From contig DBPT01000025.1 of assembly GCA_002304925.1 (NCBI GenBank), forward strand, positions 1-64,000: 64,000 nt of DNA, given 5' to 3'. How positions within the stretch are numbered: the stretch's first letter is position 1; each line of letters opens with the position of its first letter. The notes beneath the pieces are model-generated. The model saw only the letters and a program-made list of their open reading frames with translations, searched no databases and was not told where the DNA came from. Of this stretch, positions 8,266 through 16,262 are shown piece by piece. This DNA comes from Prolixibacteraceae bacterium UBA1413. Its GTDB lineage: Bacteria; Bacteroidota; Bacteroidia; Bacteroidales; Prolixibacteraceae. A program made the translations under genes and the position numbers.

Positions 8266-10008
8266 ATGAAAAAAAAGTTTTGGCCGGTATGGGTGGTGAT
8301 CCTGTTAATAACGGCTTGCCACTCTGAAAAGCAGCCTTCACCCACCGGGGTGAAAACCATTTGCAATCCCGTGAATATCAGTTACCGGTTTTGCCTCGAC
8401 GAACCCTCACGGCGGGAAGCCGCTGATCCTACCATCGTATGGTTTAAGGAGCGTTATTATCTTTTTGCTTCGAAATCGGGAGGCTACTGGCACTCTTCCG
8501 ACCTGGGTTCCTGGACCTTTGTGGAGACCGCTCAGATCCCCACCGAAGAGTATGCGCCGACAGCCATTGCCTTAGGCGATACTCTCTATTTTCTGGCTTC
8601 TTCGACCGAAAAAAGCACCATCTATAAAAGCGGCGATCCCCTCAGCGGGGCATGGCAGGTTGCCTTGGAGGAACTGGAAATCCCGGTGTGGGATCCTGCC
8701 TTTTTCCTAGACGATGACCAGCGGCTTTTCCTCTACTGGGGGTGCTCCAACCAGAATCCCCTCTACGGGGTGGAAGTCGATGCCGGGAATGGTTTTGCCT
8801 TCAAAGGGGAACCAGTGGAACTGATCCATGCCGATCCGGCAAACCACGGCTGGGAAGTGCCGGGTGATTACAGCACCCTTACAGACCTGAATCCCTGGAT
8901 CGAGGGCGCCTGGATGAACAAGCTCAACGGGAAATACTACCTCCAGTATGCTGGTCCGGGTACCGAATTCAAAAGCTACAATGACGGGGTATATGTGTCG
9001 GACCAGCCCCTGGGGCCTTTCATTCCGCAGGAACACAATCCCTTTGCCTACCGGCCTGAGGGCTTCGCCGCAGGGGCAGGCCATGGCAGCACCTTTGAAG
9101 ACCGTTACGGAAATCTATGGCATATCGGCACCATCACCATTTCCCAAAAACATATGTTTGAACGGAGACTCGGCCTTTTCCCCGTCTTCCTCGATGAAAA
9201 GGGGATCCTGCACACAGAAACCGGGTATGGCGACTATCCGGTGATGATCCCTGACAAAAAAGTGAATAGCTTCGAAGAGATCTTCCCCGGCTGGATGCTC
9301 CTTTCCTACGGGAAAAAGGTGGAAGTCTCCTCGTCGGTCGATTCTTTGCCGGCCAGCCGCATGACCGATGAAGAGATCCGTACCTATTGGGCAGCCGCCA
9401 CCGGCAATGCCGGGGAATACGCCCTGCTCGACCTGGGAGCAATCTGCTGTGTGCATGCTGTCCAACTCAATTTCGCTGAACACAACACCGCCTTAAAAGG
9501 GAGACAAAAGAACCTGCGACACAGGTATATTCTGGAATACTCAGCCGACGGGACCGACTGGACCATGCTGGCCGACCGGTCGCAGAGCGATATCGACCTT
9601 TCCCATGACTTAATCTCCCTGGACAACAAAATTGAGTGCCGGTATCTGAAGGTGACCAACCTGGAAGTCCCCGACGGCCATTTTGCCCTCAGCGGTTTCA
9701 GAGTCTTTGGCTTGGGAAAAGGGGAAATGCCCGGGAAAGTCGCTAAACTGGAAGCAAACAGGGATCCGCAGAACCGCCGGCAGGTCTCCCTCACCTGGGA
9801 AGGCCCGGAAAATGCCGATGGCTATGTAGTCAGTTATGGCATAGATTCCACGAAACTCTACCTTGATTACATGCTTTTCGGGACTACCTCCCTGACCATC
9901 AGCAGTCTGGATGCCCAACAGGATTACTTTTTCACCATCGAGGCCTTTAATGAAAACGGCATCACCAAAAGCGGACTGCTTATCTATGCCGGATTAGGCG
10001 ATAATTGA
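8266..10008 (+). CDS. GH43-family lipoprotein with discoidin and Fn3 domains
   Basis: A 580-residue protein with a lipobox (VILLITAC, Cys18), so it should be anchored in a membrane. The GH43 propeller covers about residues 38-330. Candidate catalytic residues are Asp54 (EAADPTIVW), Asp143 (VWDPAFFLDDD) and Glu213 (NPWIEGAW). Residues about 345-485 form an F5/8 type C (discoidin) module (GEYALLDLG, ILEYSADGTDW, CRYLKVTN), followed by a fibronectin type III domain (about 495-575). This architecture suits xylosidase/arabinofuranosidase activity at the cell surface with glycan binding by the discoidin module; the specific substrate is inference. It does not obviously form an operon with the next genes, which start 165 bases away. 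Confidence 0.85.
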   Translation: MKKKFWPVWVVILLITACHSEKQPSPTGVKTICNPVNISYRFCLDEPSRREAADPTIVWFKERYYLFASKSGGYWHSSDLGSWTFVETAQIPTEEYAPTAIALGDTLYFLASSTEKSTIYKSGDPLSGAWQVALEELEIPVWDPAFFLDDDQRLFLYWGCSNQNPLYGVEVDAGNGFAFKGEPVELIHADPANHGWEVPGDYSTLTDLNPWIEGAWMNKLNGKYYLQYAGPGTEFKSYNDGVYVSDQPLGPFIPQEHNPFAYRPEGFAAGAGHGSTFEDRYGNLWHIGTITISQKHMFERRLGLFPVFLDEKGILHTETGYGDYPVMIPDKKVNSFEEIFPGWMLLSYGKKVEVSSSVDSLPASRMTDEEIRTYWAAATGNAGEYALLDLGAICCVHAVQLNFAEHNTALKGRQKNLRHRYILEYSADGTDWTMLADRSQSDIDLSHDLISLDNKIECRYLKVTNLEVPDGHFALSGFRVFGLGKGEMPGKVAKLEANRDPQNRRQVSLTWEGPENADGYVVSYGIDSTKLYLDYMLFGTTSLTISSLDAQQDYFFTIEAFNENGITKSGLLIYAGLGDN

Positions 10009-10111
10009 TAGCCCTAAAAGCCCTTTGATTCCGGTAATGCGTGTTAACCAGAGGGGTGATAATTAATGGTAAGGAGACCACAGGATCCTATTAATGTGTT
10101 ATAGAACATGT

Positions 10112-10146
10112 TTTGTATGTTGCAATGTTATTTATATCTAACTTTG
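10112..10146 (+). promoter_or_regulatory. Candidate Bacteroidota-type promoter
   Basis: TAACTTTG at 10139-10146 fits the -7 consensus TAnnTTTG. A TTTG at 10112-10115 lies 23 bases upstream, slightly more than the usual spacing. It would start transcription about 20 bases before the ATG of the membrane protein at 10174. Motif match only. Confidence 0.4.
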
Positions 10147-10173
10147 TGTTAGAATTAATTAACAAATGAAGCT

Positions 10174-10572
10174 ATGAAACGAATTGTATTGTTGTTTGTC
10201 ATTATCGCACTTGTCCTGGGTTCCGTTGCTTTATGGTTATTGGGAACTCCAGGCCGAATCAGTTCAGTGGACCTGGTCCAGGTGGGGGTGGTCCTGGTTG
10301 TTGTCGGCTTTGCCTTTTTCCTGGTTTTGAAGATAGCGGGGAGCTACAAGCGTGGGGAACCGGCTGAGGATGAACTATCAAAGAAAGTCCTTCAGAAAAC
10401 GGCAGCAGTTTCTTATTACGTTTCTCTGTACATCTGGGTGTTTTTAATTTACCTCAATGACAGGATCACGATGGATACCGAACAACTCTTAGGAACAGGG
10501 ATTCTTGCTATGGCTGTGACATTTGGGGTGCTGTGGCTGATTGTCAACCAGAGGGGAATCAGAAATGAATAA
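10174..10572 (+). CDS. Membrane protein paired with XRE regulator
   Basis: A 132-residue integral membrane protein with about four hydrophobic helices (residues 4-24, 31-53, 72-94 and 104-124) and a charged cytosolic loop (SYKRGEPAEDELSKKVLQK) between helices 2 and 3. The loop with a DE-containing motif resembles DUF2178-like proteins that commonly precede a small helix-turn-helix gene. Its stop overlaps the start of the regulator (ATGAATAA), so the two are translationally coupled. A plausible reading is a sensor or target of that regulator; no enzymatic motif is visible. Confidence 0.7.
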   Translation: MKRIVLLFVIIALVLGSVALWLLGTPGRISSVDLVQVGVVLVVVGFAFFLVLKIAGSYKRGEPAEDELSKKVLQKTAAVSYYVSLYIWVFLIYLNDRITMDTEQLLGTGILAMAVTFGVLWLIVNQRGIRNE

Positions 10573-10780
10573 CAGAATCAGAGAATTCAGGGCCCGTCAC
10601 AACCTGACCCAGGAGGAACTGGCTCAAAAGGTGAATGTAAGGAGGGAAACCATCCTCTTTCTGGAAAAAAACAAGTACAATCCTTCGCTTAAACTAGCAC
10701 ACGATTTGGCAGAACTTTTTCATGTAGCCATAGAGGAGCTTTTTATCTTTGATGACAATCAGGGTCAGTTAAAATCCTGA
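10565..10780 (+). CDS. XRE-family transcriptional regulator
   Basis: A 71-residue protein made of essentially one Cro/C1-type helix-turn-helix: IREFRARHNLTQEELAQKVNVRRETILFLEKNK, then YNPSLKLAHDLAELFHVAIEELF. The start is the ATG at 10565, which overlaps the stop of the membrane protein by eight bases; a GTG at 10541 would extend into the upstream coding sequence and is rejected. Its size and the coupled membrane protein match the YozG/immunity-repressor-like group of compact regulators. It most likely controls its own two-gene operon. The target is unknown. Confidence 0.85.
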   Translation: MNNRIREFRARHNLTQEELAQKVNVRRETILFLEKNKYNPSLKLAHDLAELFHVAIEELFIFDDNQGQLKS

Positions 10781-10840
10781 AATGAATACAATTATGTGCC
10801 AAACTGGTTTAATCATGATCTGTGAAACCTGATAACCAAC

Positions 10841-13084
10841 ATGGAAATCGAAACTTTTATCACCAATCCATTCCGTATCTACCTCGATTACAATGCCACC
10901 ACCCCCGTTGACGGGGAAGTTTCGCAGGCCATGCAGCCCTTTCTGAAGGAGTTGTTCGGAAATCCCTCCAGTTTCCACCGGTGGGGTGCTGAGGCCAGGA
11001 AAGCGGTTGAGAAGGGCCGCAGGCAGGTTGCTGCCCTCCTCCGTTGCCGTCCTGAGGAGGTCATTTTCACCAGCGGGGGGACTGAATCAAATAACTATGC
11101 CATCAAGGGGTATGCTTTTGCCCATGCTGACCGGGGGAATCATATCATCACCTCTTCAGTAGAGCATCCCGCTGTCATGGAAGTGTGCAGGTACCTGGAG
11201 TTGAAGGGATTTCGCGTTACCTACCTTCCGGTCGATGAATTTGGGTTGGTCCATCCCGGTACATTGGAGAAGGCCATCACCCCGCAGACCATTCTGGTCA
11301 CCATCATGCATGCCAATAACGAAATCGGCACCATCCAACCCATCAGGGAATTGGCAGGGATTGCCCGCAGGCACCAGGTCGCCTTTCATACCGATGCTGC
11401 CCAGTCGGTGGGAAAAATTCCCGTGGATGTGATGGAAATGGGTGTCGACCTGTTGTCTGTCGCGGGTCATAAACTGTATGCTCCCAAAGGTGTCGGAGCC
11501 CTTTATGTCAGGGATGGAATTGTGCTCGAGAAGCTCATCCACGGAGCTGACCATGAACAAAACAGGCGTGCTGGGACTGAGAATGTCGTTGAAATTGCCG
11601 GACTGGGGAAAGCCTGTGAAATTGCTGCCCGCGACATGAATGCCATTGGGAATCACCTGCGTGGAATGAGGGATTTGCTTCACCAACGCCTGACCACACA
11701 AATCGGGGACCTCAGGTTGAACGGTCATCCCGAAGAGCGTCTTCCCAACACGCTGAGTCTGAGTTTCAGACATGTGGAGGCCAACATCCTCCTTGCCGAA
11801 ATGGAGTTGAACGGAATCGCCGCATCGGCAGGGGCAGCCTGCCATGCCGGCACTGTGGATGTTTCTCCGGTGCTGACGGCCATCGGGCTCGATCAGGAGT
11901 ATGCCATGGGGACCATCCGGTTTTCTGTAGGCCGTCAAACCACTGAAGAAGAGATCGGGAGGGCGGCCGGGATCATCACAGGCATTGTAAATCGGTTGCG
12001 GCCGGCTGGGACAGACCACCCGGAAACCTCCCCCCGGCCAGCGGGCAGCATCCGGCTTACCGACTACACGCAAGGAATGGGATGCGCTTGTAAGTTAGAG
12101 CCTCAAAAACTGGAAGAGATTCTGAAGGACATTCCTCATGCGGCTGATCCCGATGTTCTGGTAGACACGAGGTATTCCGACGATGCCGCTGTGTACCGGA
12201 TCAATGAAACAACAGCCCTGGTACAGACGGTTGATTTCTTTACCCCTGTTGTGGACAATCCCTATGATTTCGGTGCCATTGCCGCTGCCAATGCCCTGAG
12301 TGACATCTATGCGATGGGGGCGAGACCCCTCTTTGCACTCAATATTGCCGGATTCCCGGTCAACAGGCTTCCCATGAAGGTCTTAAAGGAAATTCAGAAA
12401 GGGGCTGCCGATAAAACTTCCGAAGCGGGTATCCCGGTTCTAGGCGGGCATACAATTGACGATCTGGAACCCAAATTCGGAATGGTGGTCAGCGGAATCG
12501 TACATCCCGGGAGGATCTGGACCAATGCAGGTGCCCGTCCCGGTGACGCCATCATCCTGACAAAACCTGTCGGAACGGGGATTCTGTCAACAGCCATCAA
12601 ACGGGGATTTGCCGATGATCAGGCTGTGCAGGAGGGGATCCTGTCCATGTCGGAATTAAACAGGAAGGCGGCGGAGATCATTTCCGCATTTTCCATCCAT
12701 GCGTGTACCGATGTCTCCGGGTTTGGCCTGACCGGACATTTGAGCGAGGTCTCCCTGGCCAGCCGCGTGGATGTTGAACTCTTTGCCGCCAGGGTGCCAC
12801 TCTTCCGGCATACGGCGGAACTGGCCGCTGCGGGAGCAATCCCCGGAGGATCCAAGAACAACCTGGACCATTTTTCAAAGTACATCACGTGGGAGGATTC
12901 CGTGTCTGCTTTAACCCGCATCATCCTTTGCGACGCCCAGACTTCCGGCGGCTTGTTGTTTACCCTTCCGCTCCGGCAAACGGAGGAAGTGCTGGGAAAA
13001 CTAACTGACGCAGGGATTTCTTTAGCCACTCATATTGGCAACTGCCTGGGAACAGGGAGGGGGAGGATTTTCATCAAAGGGTGA
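10841..13084 (+). CDS. selD: Cysteine desulfurase-selenide water dikinase fusion
   Basis: A 747-residue cytosolic fusion. Residues 1-395 are a NifS/IscS-like PLP-dependent desulfurase: YLDYNATTPVD at the N-terminus, PLP lysine Lys211 in SVAGHKLYAPKG, and mobile-loop cysteine Cys334 in ASAGAACHAGT. A short linker (about 396-405) leads to SelD (about 406-747), with the glycine/cysteine motif GMGCACK (Cys415, Cys417), the SDDAAV phosphate-binding block, and the GHTIDD and SGFGLTGH motifs. SelD makes selenophosphate from selenide and ATP; the desulfurase half can release selenium from selenocysteine, so substrate could pass directly between domains. The SelD active site uses Cys, not selenocysteine, since no in-frame TGA is present. 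No selA, selB or selenouridine synthase gene is in the window. Confidence 0.92.
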   Translation: MEIETFITNPFRIYLDYNATTPVDGEVSQAMQPFLKELFGNPSSFHRWGAEARKAVEKGRRQVAALLRCRPEEVIFTSGGTESNNYAIKGYAFAHADRGNHIITSSVEHPAVMEVCRYLELKGFRVTYLPVDEFGLVHPGTLEKAITPQTILVTIMHANNEIGTIQPIRELAGIARRHQVAFHTDAAQSVGKIPVDVMEMGVDLLSVAGHKLYAPKGVGALYVRDGIVLEKLIHGADHEQNRRAGTENVVEIAGLGKACEIAARDMNAIGNHLRGMRDLLHQRLTTQIGDLRLNGHPEERLPNTLSLSFRHVEANILLAEMELNGIAASAGAACHAGTVDVSPVLTAIGLDQEYAMGTIRFSVGRQTTEEEIGRAAGIITGIVNRLRPAGTDHPETSPRPAGSIRLTDYTQGMGCACKLEPQKLEEILKDIPHAADPDVLVDTRYSDDAAVYRINETTALVQTVDFFTPVVDNPYDFGAIAAANALSDIYAMGARPLFALNIAGFPVNRLPMKVLKEIQKGAADKTSEAGIPVLGGHTIDDLEPKFGMVVSGIVHPGRIWTNAGARPGDAIILTKPVGTGILSTAIKRGFADDQAVQEGILSMSELNRKAAEIISAFSIHACTDVSGFGLTGHLSEVSLASRVDVELFAARVPLFRHTAELAAAGAIPGGSKNNLDHFSKYITWEDSVSALTRIILCDAQTSGGLLFTLPLRQTEEVLGKLTDAGISLATHIGNCLGTGRGRIFIKG

Positions 13085-13109
13085 CACTGCCATACCCTCT
13101 CCCGATCAC

Positions 13110-13733
13110 CTAAAGCCCAAATCTCTTTTCCGCAAAATCAAGGATAAATTCGGTGGTTTCACGGATACCCAACACGGAGCTGTTGATGCTAAGGTGATAA
13201 GAAGAGGCGGCTCCCCAGGTTTTGTTGCTGAAGAAACGATAGTACGCGGCTCTTTTTTTGTCACACTTTTCAATTATTTCACGGGCTTTTCCTTCAGTAA
13301 CCTGCTGAAGGCCGGAAATTCTTTTGATCCGGTCCGACAGGTTGGCGCTGATGTAGATGTTCAGGCATTCAGGGAGGTCTTTCAGCACATAGTCGGCACA
13401 GCGTCCCAGGAAGAGGCACGATTGTTTTTCCGCCAGGCTCCTGATGACGTCACTCTGAATTTTAAACAGGGTTTCATTGGTCAGGAAAGCATTTGAATAA
13501 TATCCTTCGGCCAGTATATTCCTCAAGTCAAAGATACCCCCGAAGAGGCTGTGGCTTTTCTTCTCATCCATTTCTTCGAAGAATTCTTTTCCCAATCCAC
13601 TTTCCCTGGAAGCAATCTGTAAGAGCTCTTTGTCGTAATAGGAGATTTTCAGGCGGACGGCTATCTCCCTGCCGATTTCCCTTCCGCCGCTACCCAGCTG
13701 GCGCCCGATGGTTATGGCGAATTTCTTTGTCAT
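13110..13733 (-). CDS. Cytidylate kinase-like protein
   Basis: A 207-residue P-loop protein of the cytidylate-kinase-like (AAA_26/Cytidylate_kin2) family. The N-terminal ITIGRQLGSGGREIGREIA is the nucleotide-binding loop, followed by YYDKELL, LFLGRCADYVL, and the lid-like KAREIIEKCDKKRAAYYRFF. It lacks the full CMP-binding layout of housekeeping Cmk, so its true substrate is uncertain. The gene starts nine bases after the MATE transporter stop and is probably cotranscribed with it; pairing of this family with MATE transporters is common in Bacteroidota and clostridia to my knowledge. It converges with the desulfurase-SelD gene, leaving 25 bases between stops. Confidence 0.85.
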   Translation of the reverse strand: MTKKFAITIGRQLGSGGREIGREIAVRLKISYYDKELLQIASRESGLGKEFFEEMDEKKSHSLFGGIFDLRNILAEGYYSNAFLTNETLFKIQSDVIRSLAEKQSCLFLGRCADYVLKDLPECLNIYISANLSDRIKRISGLQQVTEGKAREIIEKCDKKRAAYYRFFSNKTWGAASSYHLSINSSVLGIRETTEFILDFAEKRFGL

Positions 13734-13742
13734 GTCCTGCGG

Positions 13743-15107
13743 TTATATAGTTTCTGCATCTTTTAATTTGTTTAGTTTCCGGAGTTGCATTCCCAGAAGT
13801 ACGGCTGCATTGATGGCTGAAAGAATGTCGGCGGCCGGCATGCTATACCAAACGCCGTTGACCCCGAACAGGGGTGGCAGGATCAGGAGGCAGGGGAGCA
13901 AAAAGATGATCTGGCGGGTAAGCCCCAGGTAAATGGCTTTCTTGGCCAATCCGATACTCTGAAAAAAATTGGAGGTCACCATCTGGAACCCGGCAATGGG
14001 AGCTGAGATCATGACGAGACGGAGTCCGGGAACCACGATATCCGACAGTTCGCGGTCACGGGTGAACAGGGAGGACACCCCGTAAGGATAGAGTTCAGCG
14101 ATCAGAAATCCTGCCGACATCACGACGGTAGCCAAGGCGATGGTCATTTTGAGTACACTTGTTACCCTGCTGTACTGTCGGGCTCCGAAATTATAGCCAG
14201 CAATGGGCTGCATTCCCTGGTTCAGTCCGAAAACCACCATGACAAAAAGTGCCGCTACCCGGTTGATGATCCCGTAAGCCCCGACGGCCAGGTCTCCCCC
14301 GTAATTGACCAGGCTCCGGTTGATGATGACCACAATGACGCTGGCAGCCGCATTCATCAGAAACGGGGCCATCCCGATAGAAAGCGAATCCATCACAATT
14401 TGCTTTTTCAATCCGAATATTCCCCGTTGCAGCCTGATGGTATTGTTCTTGTCGCTGAAAAACCGGATTTGCAAGATGAGCATGGAACTCTGGGCAATTA
14501 CTGTCGCCAGTGCGGCTCCCTTTATTCCCCATTTGAATCCATAGATGAAGAGCGGGGTCAGTACCATGTTGATGACCACCGAGTAGATGGTGGCCATCAT
14601 GGACTTCCGGGGATTTCCCGTAGCCCGCAGCAGGGCGTTGAGACCAAAATAAAGATGTGTTACCACATTGCCCAGGGTGATTACCACCATATAATCACGG
14701 GCATAGGGAATGGTTTCGTTGCTCGCCCCGAAGAAGAAAAGGATGGGGTCGAGAAAAACCAGGATTACCAGGGTATAGCTCAATCCAAAGATCAGGTTGA
14801 GCATGAAGACATTTCCCAGGATATGGTTGGCTGAAGTGTAATCTTTCTGGCCCAGCCTCAACGACATCAGGGTAGCGGCCCCAACCCCCACCAGAGAGCC
14901 GAACGCCGCTGCCAGATTCATCAGGGGGAAGGTGATGGCAAGTCCCGATATGGCCAGGGGACCCACACCCTGCCCGATAAAGGCACTTGCCGTTATATGA
15001 TAGATGGATGAGGCCGTCATGGCGATCACCGATGGAATGGCATATTGAATCAGTAACTTCCAGATATTTTCAGTTCCCAGTGCAAGAGGTACCCTGTTTC
15101 TTCCCAT
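13743..15107 (-). CDS. MATE family efflux transporter
   Basis: A 454-residue inner-membrane protein with about 12 transmembrane helices in two similar halves, typical of MATE exporters (multidrug or metabolite/cation antiport). Visible family features include an N-terminal IWKLLIQYAIPSVIAM helix, FGSLVGVGAATLMSLRLGQ in the first half, and FGLNQGMQPIAGYNFGARQY in the second, the most conserved MATE segment. The length is normal. A -7-like TATCTTTG lies just upstream at 15130-15137. The cytidylate-kinase-like gene follows after nine bases. The exported compound cannot be inferred. Confidence 0.92.
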   Translation of the reverse strand: MGRNRVPLALGTENIWKLLIQYAIPSVIAMTASSIYHITASAFIGQGVGPLAISGLAITFPLMNLAAAFGSLVGVGAATLMSLRLGQKDYTSANHILGNVFMLNLIFGLSYTLVILVFLDPILFFFGASNETIPYARDYMVVITLGNVVTHLYFGLNALLRATGNPRKSMMATIYSVVINMVLTPLFIYGFKWGIKGAALATVIAQSSMLILQIRFFSDKNNTIRLQRGIFGLKKQIVMDSLSIGMAPFLMNAAASVIVVIINRSLVNYGGDLAVGAYGIINRVAALFVMVVFGLNQGMQPIAGYNFGARQYSRVTSVLKMTIALATVVMSAGFLIAELYPYGVSSLFTRDRELSDIVVPGLRLVMISAPIAGFQMVTSNFFQSIGLAKKAIYLGLTRQIIFLLPCLLILPPLFGVNGVWYSMPAADILSAINAAVLLGMQLRKLNKLKDAETI

Positions 15108-15129
15108 TTCAGACCGATTGTTAAAGGCA

Positions 15130-15137
15130 CAAAGATA
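15130..15137 (-). promoter_or_regulatory. -7 element upstream of MATE gene
   Basis: On the minus strand this reads TATCTTTG, an exact TAnnTTTG match 22 bases upstream of the MATE ATG. No good TTTG is seen at the expected -33 spacing, so the call rests on the -7 element and its position. Confidence 0.4.
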
Positions 15138-15343
15138 ATTTCTTGCCGAATGTTATATAAGTAAAATCACCAAATTTCCTGTTTTCCCTTTTCCCGGAAA
15201 AATTCCTTTCCCGACCGGTGAAGATTCCGGTTTGTTCCTCTTTTGAAAAGGGCGATAGGGGAGCAGTCGCGGTAAGTAGCAACGGGTGTGGATGAGGAGC
15301 GGTTTAGGCCTGAACTAACGGGTATTTATTATGAACCTTTTAT

Positions 15344-15351
15344 TATATTTG
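15344..15351 (+). promoter_or_regulatory. -7 element upstream of alpha/beta hydrolase
   Basis: TATATTTG matches the Bacteroidota -7 consensus and lies 31 bases before the hydrolase ATG. The -33 region is only weakly matched (TTTA). Together with the site at 15130 it makes the 275-base gap between the divergent MATE and hydrolase genes a two-way promoter region; nothing else was seen there. Confidence 0.35.
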
Positions 15352-15382
15352 TAAGGATCCGAAAATTTTCAAAAAAAGAAAA

Positions 15383-16228
15383 ATGACGCATTTTGAAACA
15401 GGATGGAAAACGCCTGATGGCCTTTCCATTTTTTGCCAGGGATGGGAACCCGAAGGAGTTGTTCCCAGGGCAGTGGTTTGCCTGGTACATGGAATCGGCG
15501 AGCATGGCGGCCGCTATTGCGGGGTGGCGGAAGCTTTCTGCCGTGAAGGTATGGCCTTCTGGGTACCCGATATGCGGGGACATGGCCTTTCGGAAGGGAT
15601 CAAAGGACATCTGCCTTCGGCAGATACCATCCTGAGTGATATCGACCAGTATGTCAGGCAGGCTCGTCAACGCTACCCGGGAGTGCCGGCTATCTTATAT
15701 GGACATAGCCTGGGAGGTATCTTTGTACTATATTACGGTTTGAAGAAAAGTGAAGGAATAAGCGGAATTATCAGCAGCAGTCCGGGGTTGCGGAATGCCC
15801 TTGAGAAACAGCCGTTGAAAGTGGCCGCAGCAACATTTTTGGGTTATCTCCTTCCTCGGGTTCAGATTTCCAGTGGATTGGATGGCAGCGCGATTTCGCG
15901 TAATCGGCAGGAGGTACACAATTACGAGGCTGATCCGCTGATCCACAATAAAATGACATTGGGTTTTGGAAAAGTCATGCTGGGTGTCAACCGGTATACC
16001 TTGGAAAATGCGGGAGAATTCAGACTCCCCTTGTTGTTGTTGCACGGAAAAAAAGATACCATTGCTTTCCCTTCGGGAAGTGAAGAGATTGCAGCGTCGG
16101 TGGGAAAAGGGTGCAGATTGGTGATGTGGGACGAAGCTTTCCATGAATTACACAACGAGCCGGAAAAGGAGGAGGTCCTGCTTACCATGACGGGATGGGT
16201 GAATTCCCTGATTCAGAAAGGCGCCTGA
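15383..16228 (+). CDS. Alpha/beta hydrolase, monoacylglycerol lipase-like
   Basis: A 281-residue cytosolic serine hydrolase of the lysophospholipase/monoglyceride-lipase group. It has the family's VCLVHGIGEHGGRY oxyanion-hole strand, VPDMRGHGLSEG, the nucleophile elbow YGHSLGGIF with Ser109, a late LLLHGKKDTIAFPSGS with the catalytic Asp, and DEAFHELHNEPEK with the catalytic His. It should cleave monoacylglycerols or lysophospholipids; actual specificity is not readable. There is no signal peptide. It is a single-gene unit converging on pheT, 34 bases away. Confidence 0.9.
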   Translation: MTHFETGWKTPDGLSIFCQGWEPEGVVPRAVVCLVHGIGEHGGRYCGVAEAFCREGMAFWVPDMRGHGLSEGIKGHLPSADTILSDIDQYVRQARQRYPGVPAILYGHSLGGIFVLYYGLKKSEGISGIISSSPGLRNALEKQPLKVAAATFLGYLLPRVQISSGLDGSAISRNRQEVHNYEADPLIHNKMTLGFGKVMLGVNRYTLENAGEFRLPLLLLHGKKDTIAFPSGSEEIAASVGKGCRLVMWDEAFHELHNEPEKEEVLLTMTGWVNSLIQKGA

Positions 16229-16262
16229 CAGGTCCCTTTTTTCTCATTTTGCATGCACCCCG

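Noticed and set aside
11156..12073. 305-residue antisense open frame inside the desulfurase-SelD gene
   Set aside because: It is opposite an unmistakable conserved enzyme, and its composition (His-, Pro- and Gly-rich without domain motifs) is that of a mirror frame.
10841..13084. Possible selenocysteine in the SelD active site
   Set aside because: The motif reads GMGCACK with TGC and TGT codons; there is no in-frame TGA.
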